Source: CAVTWH01 sp963738365
GTDB taxonomy: Bacteria > Actinomycetota > Actinomycetes > Mycobacteriales > Micromonosporaceae
DNA length: 64,000 bases
Assembly: GCA_963738365.1 (NCBI GenBank)
Contig: CAVTWH010000007.1
Location: forward strand, 62,001 to 126,000
Direction of reading: 5' to 3'
A model generated the notes under the pieces. That model saw only the letters and a list, made by a program, of their open reading frames with translations. It was not told where the DNA came from and made no database searches. Both the position numbers and the translations under genes were made by a program. Below, piece by piece: positions 54,189 through 63,135 of the stretch. The stretch's first letter is position 1. Every line of letters begins with the position of its first letter.

Positions 54189-54577
54189 CGGTACTGCCGG
54201 CCTCCGAACCGTCGCCCGGGTGTATCGCCCCCCAGCGGTACACCACTCCGACAGCTCCGCCCCGCACCACCCGCCGCGTCCCCGGTAACAGCTGAATATG
54301 CTCACCGTCCGCGCCCGTCCTCCCGGCGCAGGCGCACCGGGTCGCGTACGGCACGTCGTCACGTACCCCGGTCGTCGGCCCGACAATCCCTGGCGCGCTC
54401 GTGTCGACAGCGCTGCGCTACCAGGGGTGCCGCTTCCCGGGAGCGCAGCGTGCGCGGCCGCACCGGGCACTCGTCCACGAGTCCACACCGGCCGGACGCG
54501 GTGGGCAGATCCAGCTGCACAGCCGGCCGAGGCTCCCCCACCTGAACCCACCACGGGCCTGGAAGGCGGAGCGGAAT

Positions 54578-54589
54578 GTTAGCGCTAAC
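54578..54589. promoter_or_regulatory. Perfect LacI-type palindrome GTTAGCGCTAAC
   Basis: A 12-bp perfect palindrome with the central CG pair typical of LacI/GalR-family operators. It lies about 190 bases upstream of the GH62 arabinofuranosidase gene. A sugar-responsive LacI repressor encoded elsewhere may bind here. Confidence 0.65.
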
Positions 54590-54779
54590 GCCGTCCGAGA
54601 ACAGGGGAGTTGCGTACCGATGAGATTGGAACGGCGCCGACCAGCGTGGCAGTTGGTCGCTGCCTGACCACAGCGTCTGTCCCCGGCGGGTGACCGCCGG
54701 GAACCCGCCCGCACCCGTCGGGCGCCCCATTCCCTCGCAGGCCAGCGGTCCGTCTACCGCTGTTGCAGAAAGGAACCTC

Positions 54780-56312
54780 ATGAATCTGCGCAATCCTGCC
54801 GGCGGCGCCACCCGGCGCTGGCGGCTGGCTCTGGCGATCGGCGCGGCGGCCGTCGTGGTCGGCGGCGGCATCGTCGCGGTGACCACCTCGGCGGCCTCGG
54901 CCGCGACGGTGAACACCTCCGCCTGGTACACGATCATCAACCACAACAGCGGTAAGGCGCTCGACATCTGCGGTGCGTCCACCGCCGACGGTGCCTGTAT
55001 CCAGCAGTACACCCAGTCCGGCGGGACGAACCAGCAGTTCCAGTTCGTCGACTCGGGCGGCGGCTACTACCGGATCAAGGCCCGGCACTCCGGCAAGGTG
55101 GTCGACGACTACAACTTCGCCACCGCCGACAACTCGCCGGTCAAGCAGTGGACCGACCTGAACGGCACCAACCAGCAGTGGAGCCTGCTCGACTCGTCCG
55201 GTGGCTACGTGCGGTTGCGTAACCGGACCAGTGGCAAGGTGCTCGACGTTTCCGGCTCCTCCACCGCCGACGGCGGCGCGGTGGTGCAGTACACCGACCA
55301 CGACGGCGCCAACCAGCAGTGGCAGCTCGTGCAGGTGGGCAGCCCGACGCCGACCACCGGCGGGCCCAGCCAGACCGGTACGCCCACGCCGACCCCCACC
55401 GGGTCGTGCACGCTGCCGTCGTCCTACCGCTGGTCCTCGACGGGTGCGTTGGCCACCCCGGCGAACGGGTGGGTCGCGCTGAAGGACTTCACCAACGTCG
55501 TCTACAACGGCAAGCACCTGGTCTACGCCACCACCCACGACACCGGGTCGACCTGGGGCTCGATGAGCTTCGGTCTCTTCACCAACTGGTCGGACATGGC
55601 CTCGGCCAGCCAGAACAGGATGTCCTTCGCCACGGTCGCGCCGACGCTGTTCTACTTCGCGCCGAAGAACATCTGGGTGCTCACCTACCAGTGGGGTGGC
55701 ACCGCCTTCTCCTACCGGACCTCCAGCGACCCGTCCAACCCGAACGGCTGGTCCTCGGCGCAGACGCTGTTCACCGGGAGCATCTCCGGCTCCGGCACCG
55801 GCCCGATCGACCAGACGCTGATCGGTGACGGTACGAACATGTACCTGTTCTTCGCCGGTGACAACGGCAAGATCTACCGGGCCAGCATGCCGATCGGGAA
55901 CTTCCCGGGCAGCTTCGGCTCCTCGTACACGACCGTTCTGAGCGACTCGCAGAACAACCTGTTCGAGGCGGTCGAGGTCTACAAGGTGCAGGGCCAGAAC
56001 CAGTTCCTGATGATCGTCGAGGCGATCGGCGGCCAAGGCCGCTACTTCCGGTCCTTCACCTCCAGCAGCCTGAGTGGTTCCTGGACCCCGCAGGCGGCGT
56101 CGGAGAGCAACCCGTTCGCCGGCAAGGCCAACAGCGGTGCCACCTGGACCAACGACATCAGCCACGGTGACCTGGTCCGGAGCAACCCCGACCAGACCAA
56201 GACCATCGACCCGTGCAACCTGCAGCTGCTCTACCAGGGTCGTTCCCCCAGCTCTGGCGGCGACTACGGCCTCCTGCCCTACCGGCCGGGTCTCCTGACA
56301 CTGCAGCGCTAG
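54780..56312 (+). CDS. Secreted GH62 alpha-L-arabinofuranosidase with N-terminal ricin-type (CBM13) module
   Basis: A 510-residue exported enzyme. The signal peptide ends near SAASAAT (about residue 45). Residues about 48-185 form a ricin-B-like CBM13 with three repeats marked by GKALDIC, GKVVDDYN and GKVLDVSGSS, each followed by an NQQW/NQQF motif. After a short Thr/Pro linker comes GH62 (about 205-510): SYRWSSTGALATPANGWVALKDF, APTLFYFAPKNIWVLTYQWG, GPIDQTLIGDG, MYLFFAGDNGKIYRASMPIG and TWTNDISHGDLVRSNPDQT. It removes arabinose side chains from arabinoxylan, complementing the GH10 xylanase. AAAGGAAC precedes the ATG. Confidence 0.93.
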   Translation: MNLRNPAGGATRRWRLALAIGAAAVVVGGGIVAVTTSAASAATVNTSAWYTIINHNSGKALDICGASTADGACIQQYTQSGGTNQQFQFVDSGGGYYRIKARHSGKVVDDYNFATADNSPVKQWTDLNGTNQQWSLLDSSGGYVRLRNRTSGKVLDVSGSSTADGGAVVQYTDHDGANQQWQLVQVGSPTPTTGGPSQTGTPTPTPTGSCTLPSSYRWSSTGALATPANGWVALKDFTNVVYNGKHLVYATTHDTGSTWGSMSFGLFTNWSDMASASQNRMSFATVAPTLFYFAPKNIWVLTYQWGGTAFSYRTSSDPSNPNGWSSAQTLFTGSISGSGTGPIDQTLIGDGTNMYLFFAGDNGKIYRASMPIGNFPGSFGSSYTTVLSDSQNNLFEAVEVYKVQGQNQFLMIVEAIGGQGRYFRSFTSSSLSGSWTPQAASESNPFAGKANSGATWTNDISHGDLVRSNPDQTKTIDPCNLQLLYQGRSPSSGGDYGLLPYRPGLLTLQR

Positions 56313-56359
56313 TGGCATGACCCGCTCCTGACGCTGCTGGTCAGGATCGGACCCAGTTC

Positions 56360-56396
56360 GTGTGGCGGGCCCGGCATTGTGCCGGGCCCGCCACAC
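56360..56396. terminator. Perfect 17-bp hairpin after the GH62 gene
   Basis: Arms 56360-56376 (GTGTGGCGGGCCCGGCA) and 56380-56396 are exact reverse complements around a TTG loop. It lies between the convergent GH62 and RCC1-repeat genes. Confidence 0.87.
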
Positions 56397-56434
56397 TGCT
56401 GTGCGGCCGTACCCGCACCGGACTCCGTTCCGGG

Positions 56435-57589
56435 CTACGGGACGATCGTCGGTCGGTCGCGGTTGGCCGTGTCGCCCAGACCGAGCTCAGCCCAGCCGTT
56501 GTGCCCCCAGCACGCCAGCGTGCCGTCGGGCCGCAGGGCGCAGGCGAACTGGTCGCCGACCGAGATCTGCGCCCAGGCGCCCTCGTTCAGCAGCCGGATC
56601 GGCGCGTGCCGATTGGTGGTGCCGGTGAGGCCCAGCTGGCCGGACCAGTTGTAGCCCCAGCAGAAGCGGGTGCCGTCCCGGTAGAGGCCGCAGGTGAAGG
56701 CGTCGTAGGAGACGTAGTCGCGCTCGCCGCCGACGTCCACCGAGCCCCACGTGGTGTTGCTGCCGACCTGCGCCGGTGACGAGGAGGAGTTCGGGTAGCC
56801 CACGCCGAGCTCGCCGTCGTCGTTGTTGCCCCAGCAGTAGAGCCGGTGCGTGCTCGACACGCCGCAGGCGTGGTCACCCTGGATGTCGATGTTGAGCCAC
56901 TGGCGGCCGCCGCTGATCTCGGTGGGCACCCAGGCGTCGCCGGAACCGTCGCCGAGGCCGAGCTCGCCGTAGTAGTTGGACCCCCAGCAGTACCCCTTGG
57001 CGTCGGTGGCGATCGCGCAGTTGTTGAAGTCGCCGGCGACCACACTCGACCAGCCGGCACCGACGTAACGGGGGGAGTTCCAGTCGGTTTCGCTGTCCAG
57101 GCCGAGCGCGCCGTCGCGGCCGTCGCCCCAGCAGTAGAGATCGTTCCAGGTGTCGATGGCGCAGGCGTGCGTGTTACCGGCGGAGATGGCGATCAGCTTG
57201 CCGGAGAAGGCGATGGGTGTCGGGGTCAGCCGGTTGGTGGTGTCGCCGACGCCGAGTTGGCCGTAGTAGTTGCTGCCCCAGCAGTAGCCCTGTCCGCTGG
57301 GGGTGATGGCGCAGGCGAACGAGCCACCTACGCTCACCGACGCCCAGTACCGGTCGGCACCGACCCGGGCCAGTCGCTGGCCGTTGGCCGACTGGTAGCC
57401 CAGGATGCCGTTGTATCCGCCGCACCAGAGGCTGGCGTCGCTGCGGATGGCGCAGTTGACGCCCTCGCCGGAGCTGACCTGGGTCCAGGTGCTGGCCGCG
57501 CTGGCCGGGGCGGCGGTGGTCACCACCCCCAGGGTGGCGGCCAGGACGGCGAGCGCCGCTCCGGCGAATAGTCGGGTGAATCGGGTCAT
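56435..57589 (-). CDS. Secreted seven-repeat RCC1 propeller protein
   Basis: A 384-residue exported protein. A signal peptide (RFTRLFAGAALAVLAATLGV, cleavage near ASAAS) is followed by seven RCC1-type repeats, each ending in a YCWGxNxxGxLGxG-like turn. Every repeat holds one C-x9-C pair (for example CAITPSGQGYC and CAIDTWNDLYC), giving 14 cysteines and no others, so seven intra-repeat disulfides are likely. RCC1 propellers bind partners; extracellular bacterial members have no established role. GGAGGAACCCG precedes the ATG at 57589. It is convergent with the GH62 gene. Confidence 0.87.
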   Translation of the reverse strand: MTRFTRLFAGAALAVLAATLGVVTTAAPASAASTWTQVSSGEGVNCAIRSDASLWCGGYNGILGYQSANGQRLARVGADRYWASVSVGGSFACAITPSGQGYCWGSNYYGQLGVGDTTNRLTPTPIAFSGKLIAISAGNTHACAIDTWNDLYCWGDGRDGALGLDSETDWNSPRYVGAGWSSVVAGDFNNCAIATDAKGYCWGSNYYGELGLGDGSGDAWVPTEISGGRQWLNIDIQGDHACGVSSTHRLYCWGNNDDGELGVGYPNSSSSPAQVGSNTTWGSVDVGGERDYVSYDAFTCGLYRDGTRFCWGYNWSGQLGLTGTTNRHAPIRLLNEGAWAQISVGDQFACALRPDGTLACWGHNGWAELGLGDTANRDRPTIVP

Positions 57590-57751
57590 CGGGTTCCTCC
57601 GGGTCGCTATTGATAAACCGATGTACATACATACAGCCTTCACTCCAGCCGGAGGCGTCGGCGGACCGGGACGCGCACCACCGGGGCAGAAGGCGGGACG
57701 GCGTAATCCCGCTGGTACTGGGGTGAAACACCGCATCGTCACCATCGTGGG

Positions 57752-59916
57752 ATGGTCGGTCAGGCGGGAACGCAGACGCACTGTCCGTACTGCGCCCTGC
57801 AGTGCGGGATGACGCTGACCCCGCAGCCGCCGGTGGTCCGGCTGGAGCCGCCGCGACTTCCCGGTCAACCGGGGCGGCCTGTGCGCCAAGGGCTGGACCG
57901 CCGCCGACCTGCTGGACCACCCGGACCGGCTGCTCACGCCCGCTGGTCCGCAAGGACCCCGGCGACCGGCGCAGCCCGCTGCGGCGAGGCCTCCTGGGAG
58001 GAGGCGCTGGACCGCTGATCGCCGCCGCGATCCAGCTCAGCCAGGAGCGCTACGGACCGGACAGCGTCGGCGCGTTCGGCGGCGGCGGGCTGACCAACGA
58101 GAAGGCGTACACGCTGGGCAAGTTCGTCCGGGTCGCGCTGCGCTCCTCGTCGATCGACTACAACGGCCGGTTCTGCATGTCGTCGGCGGCCACCGCGTGC
58201 CAACCGGGCGCTCGGCATCGACCGGGGGCTGCCGTTCCCGCTGGCGGACATCGCCGAGGCGCAGACCGTGCTGCTGGTCGGCGGCAACCCGGCGGACACG
58301 CATGCCGCCGTCGATGCAGTACTTCGACGCCGGTCGGGCGGCCGGCGCCCGGCACATCGTGGTGGACCCGCGCCGCACGCCACCGCCGCCGGCGCGTACC
58401 TGCACCTGCAGCCGCTGCCCGGCACGGACCTGGCGCTGGCCAACGGGCTGCTGCACATCGCGATCCGGGAGGGCCTGGTCGACGAGGCGTACATCCGCGG
58501 AACGGACCACCGGGTTCGACGGCGGTCCGGGCGGCGGTTGACGGCGTACTGGCCGGACCGGGTCGAGCGGATGACCGGGGTAGCCGGAGGCGCAGCTGCG
58601 CGAGACCGTCCGGCTGCTCGCCACCGCGGCACCGGCCATGATCCTCACCGCGCGCGGCGCGGAGCAGCACAGCAACGGTACCGACACCGCGCAGGCGTAC
58701 CTCAACCTGGCGCTCGCGCTCGGGCTGCTCGGCCGGCCGTCCTCCGGCTACGGCACGATCACCGGGCAGGGCAACGGCCAGGGCGGCCGGGAACACGGGC
58801 AGAAGGCCGACCAGCTGCCCGGCTACCGCGACTGGACGACCCGGCCGCCCGCGCGCACGTGGCCGCGGTGTGGGGCGATCGACCCGGACGAGCTGCCCCG
58901 GCCCGGGCCGCTCGGCCTACGAGATGCTCGACCGGCTCGGTACCCCCGGCGGCGTACGCGTGCTGCTCGTGCTTCGCCAGCAACATCGCCGTCTCGGCGC
59001 CGCACGCCAACCGGGTGCATCGACCGGCTGGCGCGCCCTGGACTTGCTGGTCGTCTCCGACATCTTCCTCTCCGAGACGGCCGCGCTGGCCGACGTCGTG
59101 CTGCCGACCGCCCAGTGGGCCGAGGAGGAGGGCACGATGACCAACCTCGAGGGCCGGGTGATCCGCCGCCGCCGGGCGCTGCCGCCGCCGCCGGAGGTGC
59201 GGACCGACCTGGAGATGATGGCGGCGCTGGCCGGCCGGCTGGGTCGGGGCGGGTGCTTCAACGACCGAGCCGCGCGCGGTCTTCGACGGAGCTGCGCCGG
59301 GCCAGCGCGGGCGGGATCGCCGACTACGCCGGCATCACCTACGAGCGCATCGACGCCGAGGACGGCGTGTTCTGGCCGTGCCCGGACGAGACCACCCCGG
59401 CACGCCGCGGCTGTTCGCCGACGGCTTCCCGACCGCCGGACGGCCGGGCCCGGTTCATCCGGGTCGAGCACCGCGAACCCGCCGAGACTGCCCGGACGAG
59501 CGACTACCCCTACGTGCTCACCACCGGCCGGACCATGCAGCACTACCAGAGCGGCAACCAGACCCGCCGGGTCGAAGCGCGCTCACCGCTGGCGCTGCCC
59601 GAACCCGCGCGCCGAGCTGCATCCCGACCTCGCCCGCCGGCTCGGCATCGCCGACAGCGACCTGGTCGAGCTGCGCAGCCGCCGCGGGGCCGCGCGTACT
59701 TCCGGGCCCGGCTCAGCGACGGCATCCGCCCGGACACCGTGTTCGTGCCGTTCCACTTCGGCGGCGACCGGCGCGCAACCGCTCACCGATCCGGCGCTGG
59801 ACCGGCACTCGAAGATGCCCGCGTTCAAGGCGTGCGCGGTGGCGGTCAGCCGGGCCGGCGGCCCGGACGACGGCCACCTGCTCACCACCGCGCCACCCGA
59901 CCGCCCCACCGACTGA
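57752..59916 (+). pseudogene. nasA: Assimilatory nitrate reductase (molybdopterin oxidoreductase), many frameshifts
   Basis: Stitching frames gives a nitrate reductase of about 720 residues. The N-terminal iron-sulfur motif is THCPYCALQCGM followed by GGLCAKGWTAADLL. Later segments are GPDSVGAFGGGGLTNEKAY, RFCMSSAA, VLLVGGNPADT, HIVVDPRRTP, FLSETAALADVVLPTAQWAEEEGTMTNLEGRV and TGRTMQHYQSGNQTRR, ending FKACAVAVSRAGGPDDG. Frame changes lie near 57850, 57940, 57985, 58015, 58200, 58301, 58381, 58500, 58525, 58545 and 58580, and more follow up to 59900. Between them codons keep strong third-position GC bias. Either the sequence has indel errors here or decay is very recent. Confidence 0.85.
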
Positions 59917-59932
59917 CCGAAGGGATACCACC

Positions 59933-60281
59933 GTGCACACCACTCCCCGTTTCCTGCAAGGCGTCTACCGCTTCGAGGGCAAGGGACTGGACGTCGCCGC
60001 TGTTGCTGGACGAGAGCCTGAGCTACCTGGTGCCACCGGGGATGACCACCCAGCCGGTGTACTTCCGGGGCGGCAACTCCAGCGCCGAGCTGATCTACCT
60101 GCTGCTGGTCCGGGACGGCCAGCCGATGCGGTACTTCCCGATCGGCGCGCGCGGCGACGTGCACGTGCCGCTGCGGGTGGTGGAGGACCTGGACTCGGGC
60201 ACCACCGTGGAGCTGCAGGTGGCCGCGCCGGACGGGGTGGCCGGCACGGTGGTGGTCGACCTCGGGCTGGTCGAGTTCTGA
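59933..60281 (+). pseudogene. Small nitrate-assimilation-linked protein, one frameshift
   Basis: After correcting one slip near 60000, the frame gives about 115 residues: MHTTPRFLQGVYRFEGKGLDVA then LLLDESLSYLVPPGMTTQPVYFRGGNSS and a beta-rich end. I do not recognise a named family; similar small beta proteins sit between nitrate and nitrite reductase genes in some actinobacteria. The start is a GTG after AAGGGATACC. Its stop overlaps the ATG of the nirB-like gene (TGATG). Confidence 0.6.
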
Positions 60282-62798
60282 TGTCCACAGTGGATTCCAG
60301 GCGGCGTCTGGTGGTCGTCGGCAACGGGATGGCCGGCGCCCGTACGGTGGAGGAGATCCTCGCCCGGGGCGGGGCGAGCAGTTCGACATCACCATGTTCG
60401 GCGACGAGCCGTACGGCAACTACAACCGGATCCTGCTGTCCAACGTGCTCTCCGGGGTGGAGGACGAGAGCCGGCATCTTCCTCAACGACCTGGCCTGGT
60501 ACGCGCGACAACGGCATCACGCTGCACGCCGGTACCCGGATCGACCCGGATCGACCGGTTACGCCCGGCTGGTGTACGCGGAGGACGGCACGGCCACGCC
60601 CGTACGACAAGCTGATCATCGCCACCGGCAGCCGCGCGTTCGTCCCGCCGATCCCGGGCATCCACCGCGCCGGACGCGGCTACCACCAGGGCGTCTTCGC
60701 GTTCCGCACGCTCGACGACACCCGCGCCATGATCCGCTACGCCCGGGAACACGAGCGGGCGGTGGTCATCGGCGGCGGCCTGCTCGGCCTGGAGGCGGCC
60801 CGCGGCCTGCAGAACCACCTGTCCCACGTCACCCTGGTGCACGCCGCGGGCCACCTGATGAACGCCCAGCTCGACGCGGCCGGCCGGCGGCGATCCTGCG
60901 GCGCAGCGTGCGAGGCAGCTCGGCATCGAGGTGGTGCTGGGCGCGCACACCACGGAGATCCTCGGCAGGAACGCGGTCACCGGGGTGAAGCTCGCCGACG
61001 GTCGGACCATCGACTGCGACGTGGTGGTGGTGGCCGCCGGCATCCGGGCCAACACCGAGCTGGCCGCGGCCAGCGGCCTGGTGGTCGAGCGCGGCATCGT
61101 CGTCGACGACCAGCATGCGCGCCCTGGACGAGCCGCGACATCTACGCGGTCGGCGAGTGCGTCCAGCACCGCGGCGAGACGTACGGCCTGGTCGCCCCGC
61201 TGTGGGAGCAGGCCAAGGTGCTCGCCGACCACCTCACCGGGCGCCGACCCGCGCGCCGCGTACCACGGCTCGCCGGCTCGCCACCAAGCTCAAGGTGGCC
61301 GGCGTCGACGTGGCCGTCGATGGGGCTCAAGGAGGCCGAGCGCGACGACGACGAGACGGTGGTCTTCGCCGAGCCGCGCAAGGGCGTCTACAAGAGCGTC
61401 GTCATCCGCGACGGCCGGCTGGTCGGCGCCACCCTGGTCGGCGACGTGCGCAAGGTGGCGTTCCTGACCCAGGCGTTCGACCGGGGCCTGCCGCTGCCGG
61501 AGGAACGGGTCGAGCTGCTGTTCGACCTCGGCGGCCCGCCGGCCGAGGTGAGCGCCGGCGGAGACTGGCCGACGACAGCCCAGGTCTGCAACTGCAACGG
61601 CGTCACCAAGGGCGCGCTGGTCGACGCGGTGGCACGGCGGCGTGCAGCACGGTCAGCGGGGTGATGGACGGGCACCCGCGCCGGCAAGGGCTGCGGCTCG
61701 TGCAAGGGCCTGGTCGCGCAGATCGTCGAGTGGGCCGCCGGCGGCGAGGTCGAGCCGAGGACCCGGCCGCGAGCTGGTACGTGCCCGGCGTGCCGATGCC
61801 CAAGCCGGAGCTGATGGAGGCCATCCGGCAGCACGAGCTGCAAGTCGGTCTCCGCGGTCTTCGCCACGCTGGCGCCGGCGGCGAGGAGGACGCCAAGCAG
61901 CAAGATGGGGCTGGCCTCGCTGCTGCGGATGATGTGGGGCGACGACTACGTCGACGAGCGGGACGCCCGGTTCATCAACGACCGGGTGCACGCCAACATC
62001 CAGCGCGACGGCACCTTCTCGGTGGTGCCGCAGATGAAGGGCGGCGTCACCACCCCGGCGCAGCTGCGCCGGATCGCCGAGGTGGCGGACAAGTACGAGG
62101 TGCCGATGGTGAAGCTGACCGGCGGGCAGCGCATCGACCTGCTCGGCATCCGCAAGGAGGACCTGCCGAAGGTCTGGGCCGACCTGGACATGCCGTCCGG
62201 CTAGGCGTACGGCAAGAGCTTCCGCACGGTGAAGACCTGCGTCGGCTCGCGACTTCTGCCGGTTCGGCGTCGGCGACTCCACGGCGCTGGGCATCGCCAT
62301 CGAGGAGCGCTTCCAGGGGCTCGAGGGGCCGGGGAAGATGAAGCTCGCGGTCACCGGCTGCCCGCGCAACTGCGCCGAGGCGTACGTGAAGGACCTCGGC
62401 GTGGTCGCGATCGACGGCGGCCGCTGGGAGATCTACGTCGGCGGCGCGGCCGGCGCACACGTCCGCAAGGGCGACCTGCTGGCCACGGTGGACACGTCCG
62501 GCCGAGGTGCTCACGCTGACCGGCCGGTTCCTGCAGTACTACCGGGAGAACGCGAACTGGCTGGAGCGCACGTACGCGTTCGTGCCCCGGATCGGCATCG
62601 AGCGGATCCGGGCGGTGATCGTGGACGACAGCGACGGGATCGCCGCCGCGGCTGGACGCCGCGATCGACGAAGCCGTCGCCGGCGTACCGGGATCCGTGG
62701 CAGGAGCGGCGCCGAACCCGTGACGCCCGGGCCAGTTCCGCCCGTCGCTGCCGCTGATCCCGCTGCCCCGGGTGCCGGTCCGGGAGGTGACGCCGTGA
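60281..62798 (+). pseudogene. nirB: NAD(P)H nitrite reductase large subunit, many frameshifts and one stop
   Basis: Stitched frames give a NirB-like protein of about 830 residues. It starts RRLVVVGNGMAGARTVEEIL (FAD) and continues with GDEPYGNYNRILLSNVL and AVVIGGGLLGLEAARGLQ (NAD). A BFD-type [2Fe-2S] region follows (VCNCNGVTKGALVDAV; GKGCGSCKGLVAQIVEW). The siroheme part has PMVKLTGGQRIDLLGI, FRTVKTCVGS and the cluster motif TGCPRNCAEAYVKDLG. Frame slips occur near 60370, 60475, 60510, 60550, 60600, 60890, 61120, 61250, 61320, 61560, 61640, 61675, 61765, 61845, 61900, 62250, 62505, 62650 and 62700. An in-frame TAG lies at 62202-62204 where tyrosine is expected. Confidence 0.85.
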
Positions 62799-63126
62799 CC
62801 GCCGACCTGGGCGCCGAATACCGGCTCGGGCCGGTGGCGCAGATCCCGCTCGGGGAGGGCCGCGCCTTCGCCGTGGCGACCGCCATGGTGGCGGTGTTCC
62901 GGCTGCGCGACGGCGGCCTGCGGGCGGTGTCGGCGGTCTGCCCGCACGCGGGCGGCCCGATCGCCGACGGGCTGGCCGACCGCGGCAGGTGGTGATCTGC
63001 CCGCTGCACCAGAACGTCTTCGACCTGACCACCGGCTGCTCCACCACCGGCCAGCCGCCGCTGGCGGTCTACCCGGTCCGCGTCGACCCGGACGGCGAAC
63101 TGGTCGTCAGCGCACCGCCGACCTGA
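62795..63126 (+). pseudogene. nirD: Nitrite reductase small subunit (Rieske-type), one frameshift
   Basis: About 110 residues after correcting one slip near 62990. The Rieske motifs are intact on either side of it: VCPHAGGPIADGLADR in the first frame and VVICPLHQNVFDLTTG in the second (C-x-H and C-x2-H). NirD is the [2Fe-2S] partner of NirB in assimilatory nitrite reduction to ammonia. The GTG start overlaps the nirB stop by four bases. The gene ends nine bases before the convergent dehydrogenase gene. Confidence 0.85.
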
Positions 63127-63135
63127 CTGCCCCGC

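Larger units (their letters stand above)
53985..54779. promoter_or_regulatory. 795-bp intergenic region before the GH62 gene
   Basis: The longest gap in the window. It holds GTTTCGAGAAAC (54177-54188), a TTTCCGGCAGAAACTTGC stretch at about 54143-54160, and the perfect palindrome GTTAGCGCTAAC (54578-54589). Small open frames here have random composition and no family match. I see no RNA gene. Confidence 0.5.

Noticed and set aside
54163..54582. Several short open frames in the gap before GH62
   Set aside because: They have Arg/Pro-rich random composition and no start signals.
58200..58501. Regular spacing of indels as evidence of a fixed-length artefact
   Set aside because: Several slips fall near round positions, but the intervals (about 80-120 and others of 20-260) are not constant.
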